NCBI GenBank assembly: GCA_947467625.1
Contig: CANIJN010000007.1
Coordinates: forward strand, 1 to 53,092
Origin: Opitutia bacterium
GTDB lineage: Bacteria > Verrucomicrobiota > Verrucomicrobiia > Opitutales > Opitutaceae
Direction: 5' to 3'
Length of the DNA stretch: 53,092 nucleotides
The notes under the pieces were generated by a model. The model did no database searches. It was not told the DNA's origin and saw only the letters and a list, made by a program, of their open reading frames with translations. The translations under genes and the position numbers were made by a program. Positions 45,561-53,092 of this stretch are shown here, piece after piece. Each line of letters opens with the position of its first letter. Position 1 is the first letter of the stretch.

Positions 45561-46535
45561 TCAGCACACCAACGACCCAAACTCCATGAAGTCGGCCGTC
45601 ATCCCGCCGTTCACGCCTTTCACAATCACACTCACCGCATCGTGAGAGTGCAGCGACTCGAGGTGCGAGCACGCCACCTGAAAATCGGCGATGCGTTTGT
45701 CGCCCGCCAATTCGCGGTAAAGCAGCCGGGCCGCGTCCTCGACGAATTTGATATTGGCGCCGTTCAGCTCGGCGAACGCCTGCTCGTCTTCGCGTTTTAC
45801 CATCACCTGCGTCTCCGTCTTGAGCGCATTCGCGCAGTGTCGCTGCAAATCCTCGATCGTCACACTGCGACCGGCCGCGAGCTCCACGCGCACGCGCGCC
45901 TTGGAACGTTGGGCATGCGGCGTGGCATAAACGCCGCGCGTCTGCCGCGCGTGCTCCGCCAGCTCCGCGCTGCACGGACACGTGGACGAGTAGACAAAAT
46001 CAAACTCGATCACGCGGCGGAATTTCCCGTCGCCATCCATCGTGGCCTCGAATGCGACGCGATAGTACTGCCAGCCCACCAATCCGCTCCGCAGGCTGGG
46101 TTGCAGCATCGGATAGGAAAAAGCCAAACGGATGCGCGCGTTGAACGAATCGATCTTGCGTTGATACTTCAGCAACAACTTCCGCAGCACTTCGAACGTG
46201 AAGACCTCGTCCTCATGTTCATAAAACGAACGCATGATGCGCCCCATATTGATTCCCTTCAGGCCCGCCTGCAGCGACACCGTGCCCGTCACGCTCGTCT
46301 CCAGCGTGTGGAGTTTTCCGTTCGCCGTGCAGAATTTCAGCGGCAGTCGGAAATTCGCGCAGCCCACCTGCTGGATCGGCACGCGCGCGCCTTCCGCCGC
46401 ATTCACCGCCTCCATCATGTCGGGCAACGTGGCACGATAAGCCGCATCGGATTTAAACGTCGCGTCGTGGCGGCGGTTCACGAGCGGCGGCACACCGCCA
46501 GCGGTCTCGTGCAGATACATCGGTTTCTTCTTCAT
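45561..46535 (-). CDS. folE2: GTP cyclohydrolase I, type IB (FolE2)
   Basis: A 324-residue FolE2 enzyme that converts GTP to 7,8-dihydroneopterin triphosphate, the first step of folate and pterin synthesis. The T-fold is unlike that of FolE. Features in line with the family are the cysteine motif [18 protein letters not shown], the [12 protein letters not shown] segment and the histidine-rich [13 protein letters not shown] near the C-terminus, the metal-site region. The ATG at 46535 is chosen since it begins [15 protein letters not shown]; an upstream start at 46685 runs into the preceding gene. It lies 80 nt after the pterin synthase gene. Confidence 0.94.
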   Translation of the reverse strand: MKKKPMYLHETAGGVPPLVNRRHDATFKSDAAYRATLPDMMEAVNAAEGARVPIQQVGCANFRLPLKFCTANGKLHTLETSVTGTVSLQAGLKGINMGRIMRSFYEHEDEVFTFEVLRKLLLKYQRKIDSFNARIRLAFSYPMLQPSLRSGLVGWQYYRVAFEATMDGDGKFRRVIEFDFVYSSTCPCSAELAEHARQTRGVYATPHAQRSKARVRVELAAGRSVTIEDLQRHCANALKTETQVMVKREDEQAFAELNGANIKFVEDAARLLYRELAGDKRIADFQVACSHLESLHSHDAVSVIVKGVNGGMTADFMEFGSLVC

Positions 46536-46615
46536 GTCGTTTTTCGTGGGAGCAAACGGCCCGCCGGTTGGTGACGATAACAACCGCGCGTGGCCAAGTT
46601 TAGCGGCTAAAAATC

Positions 46616-47113
46616 TTAGGCGGGGCGAGCCTCCGGGCCGAAAAATTCGGCGAAGTTCCGGGGCGTCTCGTACAGGCGCACGCAATGCAATTTCCCGGCC
46701 TTAATGTGCGGTTCGATTTCGTGCCAAAACGCGATCACGAGGTTTTCCGTCGACGGAATCACGTCCCGGAGAAAATCGACGTCCGTATTCAGATTCCGAT
46801 GGTCGCACTTGTCGACTACGGCCACGTGCAAAATCCGCTTCAACTCACCCAAATCCACGATGTAGCCGGTCACCGGATCGGGCTGTCCGCGCAGGGTCAC
46901 CTCGAGCACATAGTTATGTCCGTGCCAGTGCGGGTTGGTGCACAGGCCATATTGCCGCGTATTCCACGCTTGGCTCTTGGTCGGATTGTGCAGCCGGTGC
47001 GCCGAGTTGAAATGGACTTGCCGCGTGATGAACACGGTGCCGCTCAATGCGCGCGGTGCCTTCGCACGCGGAGAGCGTGCGGAGCGTTTTAGATTGGCGG
47101 ATTTTGACGGCAT
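46616..47113 (-). CDS. 6-pyruvoyl-tetrahydropterin synthase / QueD family
   Basis: A 165-residue T-fold protein acting on dihydroneopterin triphosphate. Zinc ligands are His39 (FNSAHRLH), His64 and His66 ([11 protein letters not shown]); the catalytic cysteine is Cys58. The Asp104-His105 pair (DHRNL) and the Glu149 near the end are kept. The order C-x-N-P-x-x-H-G-H-N-Y and the segment PSTENLV match the eukaryotic pyruvoyl-tetrahydropterin synthase better than E. coli QueD, where the motif is C-x-x-x-H-G-H-S and N-P-T-S-E. The start at 47113 gives a basic 25-residue lead; the longer frame to 47320 would run over the divergent gene. First gene of a three-gene operon with folE2 and the SDR. Confidence 0.82.
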   Translation of the reverse strand: MPSKSANLKRSARSPRAKAPRALSGTVFITRQVHFNSAHRLHNPTKSQAWNTRQYGLCTNPHWHGHNYVLEVTLRGQPDPVTGYIVDLGELKRILHVAVVDKCDHRNLNTDVDFLRDVIPSTENLVIAFWHEIEPHIKAGKLHCVRLYETPRNFAEFFGPEARPA

Positions 47114-47270
47114 GCAGGGCCAACCAGTAGCACAATAGTCTCCTCCGTCAATCGCCGTGGTCGTTCGGCGCGGGCTCGTGCGGTGGTTATGGGGTTGAGC
47201 CGCCTTTCCGATTGAATCAACCGGCGGGCCGCTTCTGACTCCGACTTTCGTTTCCGCCCCCGCGCCTCCT

Positions 47271-48119
47271 ATGCCTATCCGCAAAGCCCTCGTCACCGCC
47301 GCCAACCCCCGCCAGCGCACGCTCCCGCTCCAAACGCTGATTGATCAACGCGGCGAGACGAAATCCGCCCTGGAGATCGTCCTCGAGGAGGCCGCCGGTG
47401 CCGGCATCGAGGAATTCTGCGTCATCGTCTGTCCCGGTGACGAAACCGCCTACGCCGAGGCCTGCGGCGCCCTCCGCTCACGGGTGCGTTTCATCGCCCA
47501 ACCCACCGCGCGCGGCTACGGCCACGCCATCCTCTGCGGCCGCGACTTCGTGGGCGACCAACCGTTCCTTCACCTCGTCGGCGATCACCTCCACGTGGCC
47601 CACGGCACCACCAGTTGCGCCCGCCAACTCATCGCGGTCGCCAACACCGAAAACGCCTCCGTGTCCGCCGTGCAGCCCACGCGCGAGAGCCAACTCACCT
47701 CCTACGGTGCCATCGGTGGAAAACTCATCGGCGGCGCCCGCCCGCTCTACCAAATCGACACCGTCTTGGAGAAGCCGACGCCCACCGTCGCCGAACAACA
47801 CCTCATCGTCCCCGGTTTGCGCGCGGGATTCTACCTCTGCTTCTTCGGCCTCCACGTGCTCGGCCCCGACCTGTTCGCGATCCTCGACGAACACCACGCC
47901 GCTGCCCCCGACCAACCGCTCGGTCTCTCGCCAGCGCTCCACACGCTGGCCGCACGCCATCGTTATCTAGCATTTTCCATCGCCGGCCGCCGCTACGACA
48001 TCGGCGCACCCTATGGCCTGCTCCTCGCCCAGCTCGCCCTGTCGCTCTCCGGTCGCGATCGCGACCGAGTCCTCACCCAGCTCGTCGAACTCCTCGCCGT
48101 TCGCACCGACGAGTCCTGA
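47271..48119 (+). CDS. GalU-like nucleotidyltransferase with degraded signature
   Basis: A 282-residue protein with the overall arrangement of UTP-glucose-1-phosphate uridylyltransferase (GalU). The region VIVCPGDETAYAEA and ARGYGHAILCGRDFVGD fits GalU, and HLVGDHLHV fits the G-D-D metal region with His for the second Asp. The N-terminal nucleotide-binding motif is not the usual G-x-G-T-R-x-x-P-x-x-K: the aligned segment is AANPRQRTLPLQTLID, where the glycines are lost and the activating lysine is not clear. It may be an inactive or regulatory relative, or use another substrate. It reads in the same direction as, and 150 nt before, the kinase-pyrophosphorylase fusion. Confidence 0.7.
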   Translation: MPIRKALVTAANPRQRTLPLQTLIDQRGETKSALEIVLEEAAGAGIEEFCVIVCPGDETAYAEACGALRSRVRFIAQPTARGYGHAILCGRDFVGDQPFLHLVGDHLHVAHGTTSCARQLIAVANTENASVSAVQPTRESQLTSYGAIGGKLIGGARPLYQIDTVLEKPTPTVAEQHLIVPGLRAGFYLCFFGLHVLGPDLFAILDEHHAAAPDQPLGLSPALHTLAARHRYLAFSIAGRRYDIGAPYGLLLAQLALSLSGRDRDRVLTQLVELLAVRTDES

Positions 48120-48125
48120 ACTTCA

Positions 48126-48262
48126 TTTTTTCATCACGGATTTCGCGGATAAACACGGCTCAATTCAATCCACCAAGTGATGCCTGCATCGACGAGGATT
48201 GAATTCCTTTCTGTCTTCCCTGCCCTTCCGTGAACTCCGTGGTTAAACACTCCGTGCCTTCT
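48126..48262. repeat. intergenic repeat-like segment with CCGTG / ATTGAAT arms
   Basis: The gap between the GalU-like and fusion genes holds cacggatttcgcggataaac, then tcaattcaatcc and its inverted partner ggattgaattcc, then ccttccgtgaactccgtgg. These arms give it the look of a dispersed palindromic element. A related short text, ttccgtgtgtccgtgtgcct, occurs at about 45528. The in-frame GTG at 48230 lies inside the repeat and is thus doubtful as a start. Confidence 0.4.
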
Positions 48263-48271
48263 TTTCCGCCC

Positions 48272-51200
48272 ATGTCCTCGCCGCCACTCCGCGTCACCGA
48301 CCTCATCGCATCCGCCGATGCCGCGACGCGCGACACCGCCATCGACGCATGGTGCGCGGGCCGTTCCGTCGCCGAACTCCTCGCCGATTGCACCGAGCTC
48401 GACGCCTATCGACGCCGCGAAACGAACCTTTACCAGCGCGTCCGCGCACTGTTTTTCTTCACCGCCATCCACCGCTACCACCTCCCCGCGCGCGCCGATC
48501 TCCCGCGCCTCGGCCGCGTGCCCTATGCGGGTTTCCGACACCTGCTCGAACGCCGTTTCGAAGAGGCCATCACCGTCTTCTCCACCGCCCAATCCGCCCA
48601 CGGCCCGAGCGAAACCCTCTCCAGCGCCCTCGCCGCCGCGTACCACGCCCTCGCGTTTCAAACCCTCGCCGACCAAGTCCGCCGCACCGTCCGCTCCACC
48701 CGCGGCAACGCGTGGATGTTCCGCCTCGGCCACCCGCTCGACCAACCTCTGCGCGTCCGCCCCGAACTGATCGCGCGCGACGCCTCGGCCCCCGACGCAC
48801 CCTACCCGCTCTTGTGCGAGCGTACCCCCGTGCGGATGGATCTCACCCACTGCGGATGGTCCGATATTTTTTTCCTCGGCATGGATTTCCCGGAGGGCGC
48901 GCGCGTCCTCAACATCTCCGTCGACCTCGGCTTGCACGGCCGCGACGCCGCACCGCGTCCACCCGTCGAGGCGTTCTTCCGCGTCATCGACGAACCCGTT
49001 ATCCGCCTCGCCAGCGTTGACCTTGAAGCCACCGCCACGCTCACCACCCTCGACGACGTCTTTGATTTCGGCCGCGACTACCTTGGGCTGTTGAAAGCCG
49101 CCGTCATTGCCGCCGGCCTCGTCCCGCCCGGCATTGAACGTTCCGGCGCCAGCCTCGCCGAACTCCTCGCCACAATATTTGGCGCCGGTCGCGGTTTCGA
49201 ACTCGTCAGCAGCGTCAACCGCATCCCGAAGGGCTCCCGCCTCGCCGTTTCCACTAACCTCCTCGGCGCCCTCATCGGCGTCTGCATGCGCGCCACCGGC
49301 CAGATCCGTGCGCTCGCTGGCCCGAGCGACGAAACGGAACGTCGCATCGTCGCCGCCCGCGCCATTCTCGGCGAGTGGCTCGGCGGCTCCGGCGGCGGGT
49401 GGCAAGACTCCGGCGGACTCTGGCCCGGGATCAAACTCATCGAAGGCGCGCCCGCCGTGTACGGCGATCCCGAATACGGCATCAGCCGCGGTCGTCTCCT
49501 CCCGCGCCACACCCTCCTCGGCGTTGACCGCATCTCCGCGGCCGCCCGCCAAAAACTCTCGGACTCCCTCGTGCTCGTCCACGGCGGCATGGCCCAAAAC
49601 GTCGGTCCTATCCTCGAGATGGCCACCGAGAAATACCTCCTCCGCTGCGCACCCGAACTCACCGCGCGCCGCCGCGCCGTCGCCACGCTTGACGAGATCC
49701 TCGCCCTCCTGTCCGCGGGCGACATCCGCGGCCTCGGGCGCGCGCTCACCGAAAATTTCTTCGGGCCCCTCCAGACGATGATTCCGTGGGTGAGCAACCA
49801 CTACACCGAGCAACTTATCGCCCGCACCCGCGAGGCGTTCGGCGAGGATTTCTGGGGTTTCTGGATGCTCGGCGGCATGTCCGGCGGCGGCATGGGTTTT
49901 ATTTTCGCGCCGCATCGGCGCGTCGAGGCCCAGACCCGCCTGCTCGCAATCATGCTCGCCACGAAACACGAGCTCCAGGCCTCGCTCCCGTTCGCGATGG
50001 ATCCCGTCGTCTACGATTTCGCCATCAACGAACACGGCTCCGTCGCGGCGCTGCTCTCCGGCACCGACGCCCTCCTGCCCGTCGAGTTCTATCAACTCAC
50101 AGTCCCCGCTTACCTCCGCCGCGAAGCCCGCGACCTCACCGCCCGCGAACGCACCGACCTCGGCCAATTCACCCGCGCCGCCCGGACCGCACCCGCGTTC
50201 ACCGCGGCCCTCCCCTCCTTGCTCGACCGCCTGCTGCCCACGTCCACCGAAGCCGCGCGCGCGAACCACACCCTCGCCGCCCTGCTCGCGCAAAACGGCT
50301 TCGACCGCAAGCAACACGAGCACATCCGCGCCGATCTCCGCGCCGGCCGCATCGGCCTCGCGATGAACCGCCTCGCCCCGTCCACGCGCATCGACGACGT
50401 CGCCACCGCCGATCTCTTCAACCTGATTACGACCGACGGGAAGAGCCCGCGCGCGCACGATGGTTTGAAATCCGCCGGCGAAGCCTCCCTCGCTCGCGGC
50501 GAATGCGCTGTCATCACCTACGCCGCTGGCGTCGGCTCGCGTTGGACGCAAGGCGCCGGCGTCGTCAAGGCCCTCCACCCGTTCGCCAGGTTCGCCGGCC
50601 AACACCGCAGCTTCGCCGACGTCCACCTCGCCAAATCCCGCCACACCGCTGCGCTTTATGGGGCTGGCGTCCCTCACGTGTTCACCACGAGTCACCTCAC
50701 GCACGCGCCCATCGAGCACTCCCTCCGCACCCATTTTTCGTCAGCCCTCGACCACACCGTTTTCCTTTCCCCCGGCCGCTCCATCGGCCTCCGCCTCATT
50801 CCCGCCGTCCGCGACCTACTCTTCGCGTGGGAGGAAACCGCCCAACAAAAACTCGACGAACAAAAAGAGAAAATGCGCGACAGCGTCCGCACCGCGCTCA
50901 CCCATTGGGCGCGCACCGCCGGCGAGGGCACCGACTACACGGACAATCTTCCCGGCCAATGCCTGCATCCCGTCGGTCACTGGTTCGAAATTCCGAACCT
51001 CCTGAAAAACGGCACGCTCGCCCGCCTCCTCGCCGCCCGCCCGCAGCTCCGCACGCTCCTCGTCCATAATATTGATACGCTGGGCGCTACCCTCGATCCC
51101 ACGCTCGTTGGCTGGTTCCAAGCCTCGGGCGCCACCCTCGGCTGGGAAGTCATCCCCCGTCGGATCGAAGACCACGGCGGCGGCCTCGCCCGCGTCGACG

Positions 51201-51625
51201 GCCGCATACGCCTCATCGAAGGCCTCGCCCTCCCGCGCGAGTCCGACGAATTCAATCTTACCTACTACAACACGAACTCCTGCTGGATCGACATCGATCG
51301 CCTGCTCACCCTCTTCGGACTCACGCGCGCCGAACTCGCCGACTCCGTCCGCACCACTGCCGCCGTCCGCACCATGGCTGCCCGCGTCCCCACCTACGTT
51401 ACGCTCAAGGACGTCAAGAAACGCTGGGGCCACGGCCAGGAGGACGTCTATCCCGTTGCCCAATTCGAGAAACTTTGGGGCGACATGACCGGCCTCGCCG
51501 AGTGCGCCAACGTCTTCGCCGCCGTCCCCCGCGCCCGCGGCCAACAACTCAAAGACCAGGCCCAGCTCGACAGCTGGGCCCGCGACGGCTCCGCCGCCGG
51601 CATCGCCGCCCTCTGCCAGTGGTAG
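48272..51625 (+). CDS. bifunctional GHMP sugar kinase / UDP-sugar pyrophosphorylase
   Basis: A 1117-residue protein with two joined activities. Residues about 180-550 are a GHMP kinase fold: motif 1 TPVRMDLTHCGWSD (185-198), motif 2 NRIPKGSRLAVSTN (316-329), GGGWQDSGGLWPGIKLIEG (374-) as in FKP-type sugar kinases, and motif 3 LGGMSGGGMGF (533-543). Residues about 700-1117 are a UDPGP-type nucleotidyltransferase: YAAGVGSRWTQGAGVVKAL (750-768) with a basic residue after the glycine loop, then HRSFADVHLAKSR and later VHNIDTLGATLDP. It would phosphorylate a free sugar at C1 and make the UDP-sugar (or other NDP-sugar). The first 180 residues are helical and unassigned. The start at 48272 is used as the GTG at 48230 lies in repeat-like DNA. 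Confidence 0.82.
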   Translation: MSSPPLRVTDLIASADAATRDTAIDAWCAGRSVAELLADCTELDAYRRRETNLYQRVRALFFFTAIHRYHLPARADLPRLGRVPYAGFRHLLERRFEEAITVFSTAQSAHGPSETLSSALAAAYHALAFQTLADQVRRTVRSTRGNAWMFRLGHPLDQPLRVRPELIARDASAPDAPYPLLCERTPVRMDLTHCGWSDIFFLGMDFPEGARVLNISVDLGLHGRDAAPRPPVEAFFRVIDEPVIRLASVDLEATATLTTLDDVFDFGRDYLGLLKAAVIAAGLVPPGIERSGASLAELLATIFGAGRGFELVSSVNRIPKGSRLAVSTNLLGALIGVCMRATGQIRALAGPSDETERRIVAARAILGEWLGGSGGGWQDSGGLWPGIKLIEGAPAVYGDPEYGISRGRLLPRHTLLGVDRISAAARQKLSDSLVLVHGGMAQNVGPILEMATEKYLLRCAPELTARRRAVATLDEILALLSAGDIRGLGRALTENFFGPLQTMIPWVSNHYTEQLIARTREAFGEDFWGFWMLGGMSGGGMGFIFAPHRRVEAQTRLLAIMLATKHELQASLPFAMDPVVYDFAINEHGSVAALLSGTDALLPVEFYQLTVPAYLRREARDLTARERTDLGQFTRAARTAPAFTAALPSLLDRLLPTSTEAARANHTLAALLAQNGFDRKQHEHIRADLRAGRIGLAMNRLAPSTRIDDVATADLFNLITTDGKSPRAHDGLKSAGEASLARGECAVITYAAGVGSRWTQGAGVVKALHPFARFAGQHRSFADVHLAKSRHTAALYGAGVPHVFTTSHLTHAPIEHSLRTHFSSALDHTVFLSPGRSIGLRLIPAVRDLLFAWEETAQQKLDEQKEKMRDSVRTALTHWARTAGEGTDYTDNLPGQCLHPVGHWFEIPNLLKNGTLARLLAARPQLRTLLVHNIDTLGATLDPTLVGWFQASGATLGWEVIPRRIEDHGGGLARVDGRIRLIEGLALPRESDEFNLTYYNTNSCWIDIDRLLTLFGLTRAELADSVRTTAAVRTMAARVPTYVTLKDVKKRWGHGQEDVYPVAQFEKLWGDMTGLAECANVFAAVPRARGQQLKDQAQLDSWARDGSAAGIAALCQW

Positions 51626-51699
51626 GGACGCCGCTGCGAGCCGGCCGCCACTCGCGTCTACCTTCGGAATCCCGGCCGGCTCGGAGAGCCGTCCCTACC
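51621..51699. repeat. 79-nt composite palindrome over the stop of the fusion gene
   Basis: Outer arms ggtagggacg (51621-51630) and cgtccctacc (51690-51699) and inner arms gagccggccg (51638-51647) and cggccggctc (51673-51682) are perfect inverted repeats; the 7-nt spacers between are partly complementary. The TAG stop codon at 51623-51625 is part of the left arm. It could serve as a terminator or be a small palindromic mobile element. Confidence 0.6.
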
Positions 51700-51767
51700 C
51701 CCGCGACATGTGCGCGCTTGGCCGTTGCGACGTTTTAGTTTGGCCCTACCGCCCCGCGCCCCCTCCC

Positions 51768-51797
51768 TTCACGTTCACCTTCACCTTCACTTTCACT
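51768..51797 (+). repeat. hexanucleotide repeat TTCACN x5
   Basis: Five tandem hexamers (ttcacg, ttcacc, ttcacc, ttcact, ttcact) end 7 nt before the ATG of the metallo-beta-lactamase gene, and occupy the place where a Shine-Dalgarno site would be. No purine-rich SD is seen. Confidence 0.55.
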
Positions 51798-51804
51798 CGC
51801 ACCC

Positions 51805-52611
51805 ATGCCCATGCGTTTCCGCATCCTCGGTTCCGGTAGCTCGGGCAACGCCGCGTTGCTCATCAGCGAGGGCGCGCGCGTCCTCGTCGACGCCGGCTTC
51901 TCCGCGAAAAAACTCTCCGCCCTCCTCCTCGACGCCGGCGAATCCCTCGCGCAAATCGACGCCATCTTTCTCACCCACGAACATAACGACCACGCCGCCG
52001 GTATCGACGGCCTGAAAAAGCACCCGCACATTCAGGTCTTCGCCAATCCCGCCACCAGCCGCGCCGTCCAATCCAAACTCGACGCCGCCCACCGCCCCGC
52101 TTGGCAGCTCTTCGAAACCGGCTCACGCTTCCGCTACCGTGACCTCGAGGTCACCACCTTCGCCGTCCCGCACGACGCCCAGGAACCCGTCGGCTTCCGT
52201 TTCACGACCGGCTACGCCGACGACTTGCTTTCCCCGCGCCGTTCTCTCGCCTACGTCACCGACCTTGGCCACGCCCCGCAAAACGTCCGCGAACAACTCC
52301 GCGAGTGCGACGTCGTCATCGTCGAGTCCAACCACTGCTCCGACTTGCTCGCCGCCGACACCAACCGCCCTTGGTCGCTCAAGCAGCGCATCTCCGGTCG
52401 CCATGGCCACCTCTCCAACGAGGCCACGCGCGAGCTCCTTGCCGCCATCGCGAGCCCCCGCTGGCGCCGTGTCTGCCTCACGCACCTCTCGCGCGACTGC
52501 AATTCTCCCGCCGCCGTCGAACAGGCTCTCGCCGGCGTCCGCGCCACCCTCGCCGCCTGCGAATTCTCCATCGTCGCCCCCGGCGAAGGCACGCCGTTCT
52601 ACGAAGTCTAG
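51805..52611 (+). CDS. MBL-fold metallohydrolase (YycJ/WalJ-like)
   Basis: A 268-residue metallo-beta-lactamase-fold protein. The N-terminus MRFRILGSGSSGNAALLI is typical of the YycJ/WalJ-type hydrolases, and the metal site THEHNDHAAGI gives H58, H60, D62 and H63. Further metal ligands are likely in VTDLGHAP and in the C-terminal LTHLSRDCN. Related proteins act as 5'-exonucleases on DNA or RNA repair or processing. The start is 51805; an ATG at 51811 is also possible. It starts after a five-copy hexamer repeat. Confidence 0.88.
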   Translation: MPMRFRILGSGSSGNAALLISEGARVLVDAGFSAKKLSALLLDAGESLAQIDAIFLTHEHNDHAAGIDGLKKHPHIQVFANPATSRAVQSKLDAAHRPAWQLFETGSRFRYRDLEVTTFAVPHDAQEPVGFRFTTGYADDLLSPRRSLAYVTDLGHAPQNVREQLRECDVVIVESNHCSDLLAADTNRPWSLKQRISGRHGHLSNEATRELLAAIASPRWRRVCLTHLSRDCNSPAAVEQALAGVRATLAACEFSIVAPGEGTPFYEV

Positions 52612-52699
52612 GACCTCTGATTTACAGACGCCTCGATGCGGAGAGCGGCTTTCCGATGCTCATCGCTCAACCCGTAGCGCTCAGTGGAATGCTTGCGCG

Positions 52700-53092
52700 T
52701 CAATGCCCAGATCCCTTGCGCAAATTCCGCTGCCCAGCCATGCTAAACATCAGCACCGCCCCGACCACCGCCCACGGCACCATAAAATAAAAAAAGTAAG
52801 TGTAGCCGGTCTTATCCAGCAGCCGCCCCAGAATCTGCATCGCAAAGCCCGCGCCGAGGTATTGAAACGAATTGATACACCCCGAGGCAAACGCCGCCGC
52901 CTTCCGCCCACCGATGTCCATCGCCGCCGCCGGCCCGAGCAGTGAGTGCGTGGAGTTCGCCGTGAACGCCACCATGACAAACGCCACCGCGATGGCCGTC
53001 GCCCCGCTCACTCGTGACGCGATCAAAATCGTGACGATCTCGATACAATAAATCCACGCAGCCACCGGCGCACGCCGCCCGCCAAACAGGTG
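52700..53092 (-). CDS. MFS transporter, OPA type, 3' part (runs off the window)
   Basis: The last 130 residues of a larger membrane protein, continuing past the right edge. The first residues in view (FGGRRAPVAAWIYCIEI) are the central loop and helix following the D-x-x-FGGRRAPVA region of the GlpT/UhpT/OPA-type transporters. Further helices follow with STHSLLGPAAAMDIGGRKAA, in which the conserved GP-x-A-x-D region of the OPA group is seen. The protein ends with a basic tail (AGQRNLRKGSGH). Substrate is likely an organophosphate or sugar phosphate, but this part does not show it. Confidence 0.75.
   Translation of the reverse strand, partial: HLFGGRRAPVAAWIYCIEIVTILIASRVSGATAIAVAFVMVAFTANSTHSLLGPAAAMDIGGRKAAAFASGCINSFQYLGAGFAMQILGRLLDKTGYTYFFYFMVPWAVVGAVLMFSMAGQRNLRKGSGH

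Noticed and set aside
48134-50734. An open frame of 866 codons on the minus strand opposite the kinase fusion
   Set aside because: Gly/Glu/Ala/Val-rich shadow of the fusion gene, without recognisable motifs.

Overview
The window looks like a chromosomal segment of a GC-rich member of the Verrucomicrobiota, most likely near the Opitutaceae. The reasons are a run of pseudopilin genes of the 'Verru_Chthon cassette' type, several Gfo/Idh/MocA, PQQ-repeat and DUF1080 proteins typical of Planctomycetes/Verrucomicrobia, and strong codon bias toward C and G at third positions. This assignment is made by eye and was not checked by a search.

Layout from left to right. (1) 1-520: remains of a group II intron (domain V plus the end of its maturase, minus strand) and an unrecognised coding fragment. 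(2) 520-6532: a carbohydrate-use style block with an MFS transporter, a secreted PQQ-propeller protein and two Gfo/Idh/MocA oxidoreductases, one with a Tat signal. (3) 6744-10669: an HtrA-type protease followed by a terminator, then a response regulator and sensor kinase whose frames overlap. (4) 11021-12668: a divergent pair, polysaccharide deacetylase and DUF1080 protein. (5) 12760-20750: seven tightly packed genes, five with type IV pilin-like N-termini, then a 1062-residue PilX-like protein and a small secreted protein. No secretion ATPase or secretin is present. (6) 20786-23180: tRNA-Met, accC and accB. (7) 23687-36472, all minus strand: tRNA-Thr, tuf, tRNA-Trp, secE, nusG, rplK, rplA, rplJ, rplL, rpoB, rpoC, the classical translation/transcription superoperon, ending in a strong terminator. 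(8) 36568-41153: a TPR protein, ExbB, ExbD and a TonB-like protein in one operon, divergent from lemA and an HtpX-like M48 protease (41285-44210). (9) 44799-47113: an operon whose three products match, step for step, the tetrahydrobiopterin pathway (pyruvoyl-tetrahydropterin synthase type protein, FolE2, sepiapterin-reductase-like SDR). (10) 47271-51625, divergent from the pterin operon: a GalU-like protein with a degraded signature and a 1117-residue protein that joins a GHMP sugar kinase to a UDP-sugar pyrophosphorylase. (11) 51805-53092: a metallo-beta-lactamase fold hydrolase and the 3' part of an OPA-type MFS transporter that runs off the window.

The most interesting items are the three-enzyme pterin operon, the kinase-pyrophosphorylase fusion whose domain order is the reverse of the known FKP enzyme, and the seven-gene pseudopilin cassette. 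Smaller signals are REP-like dispersed repeats, a 12-bp perfect palindrome upstream of accB, a secE gene starting 10 nt after a tRNA, and a missing L10 leader. All product calls rest on reading the translated sequence and remembered family features. No alignment or database search was run.
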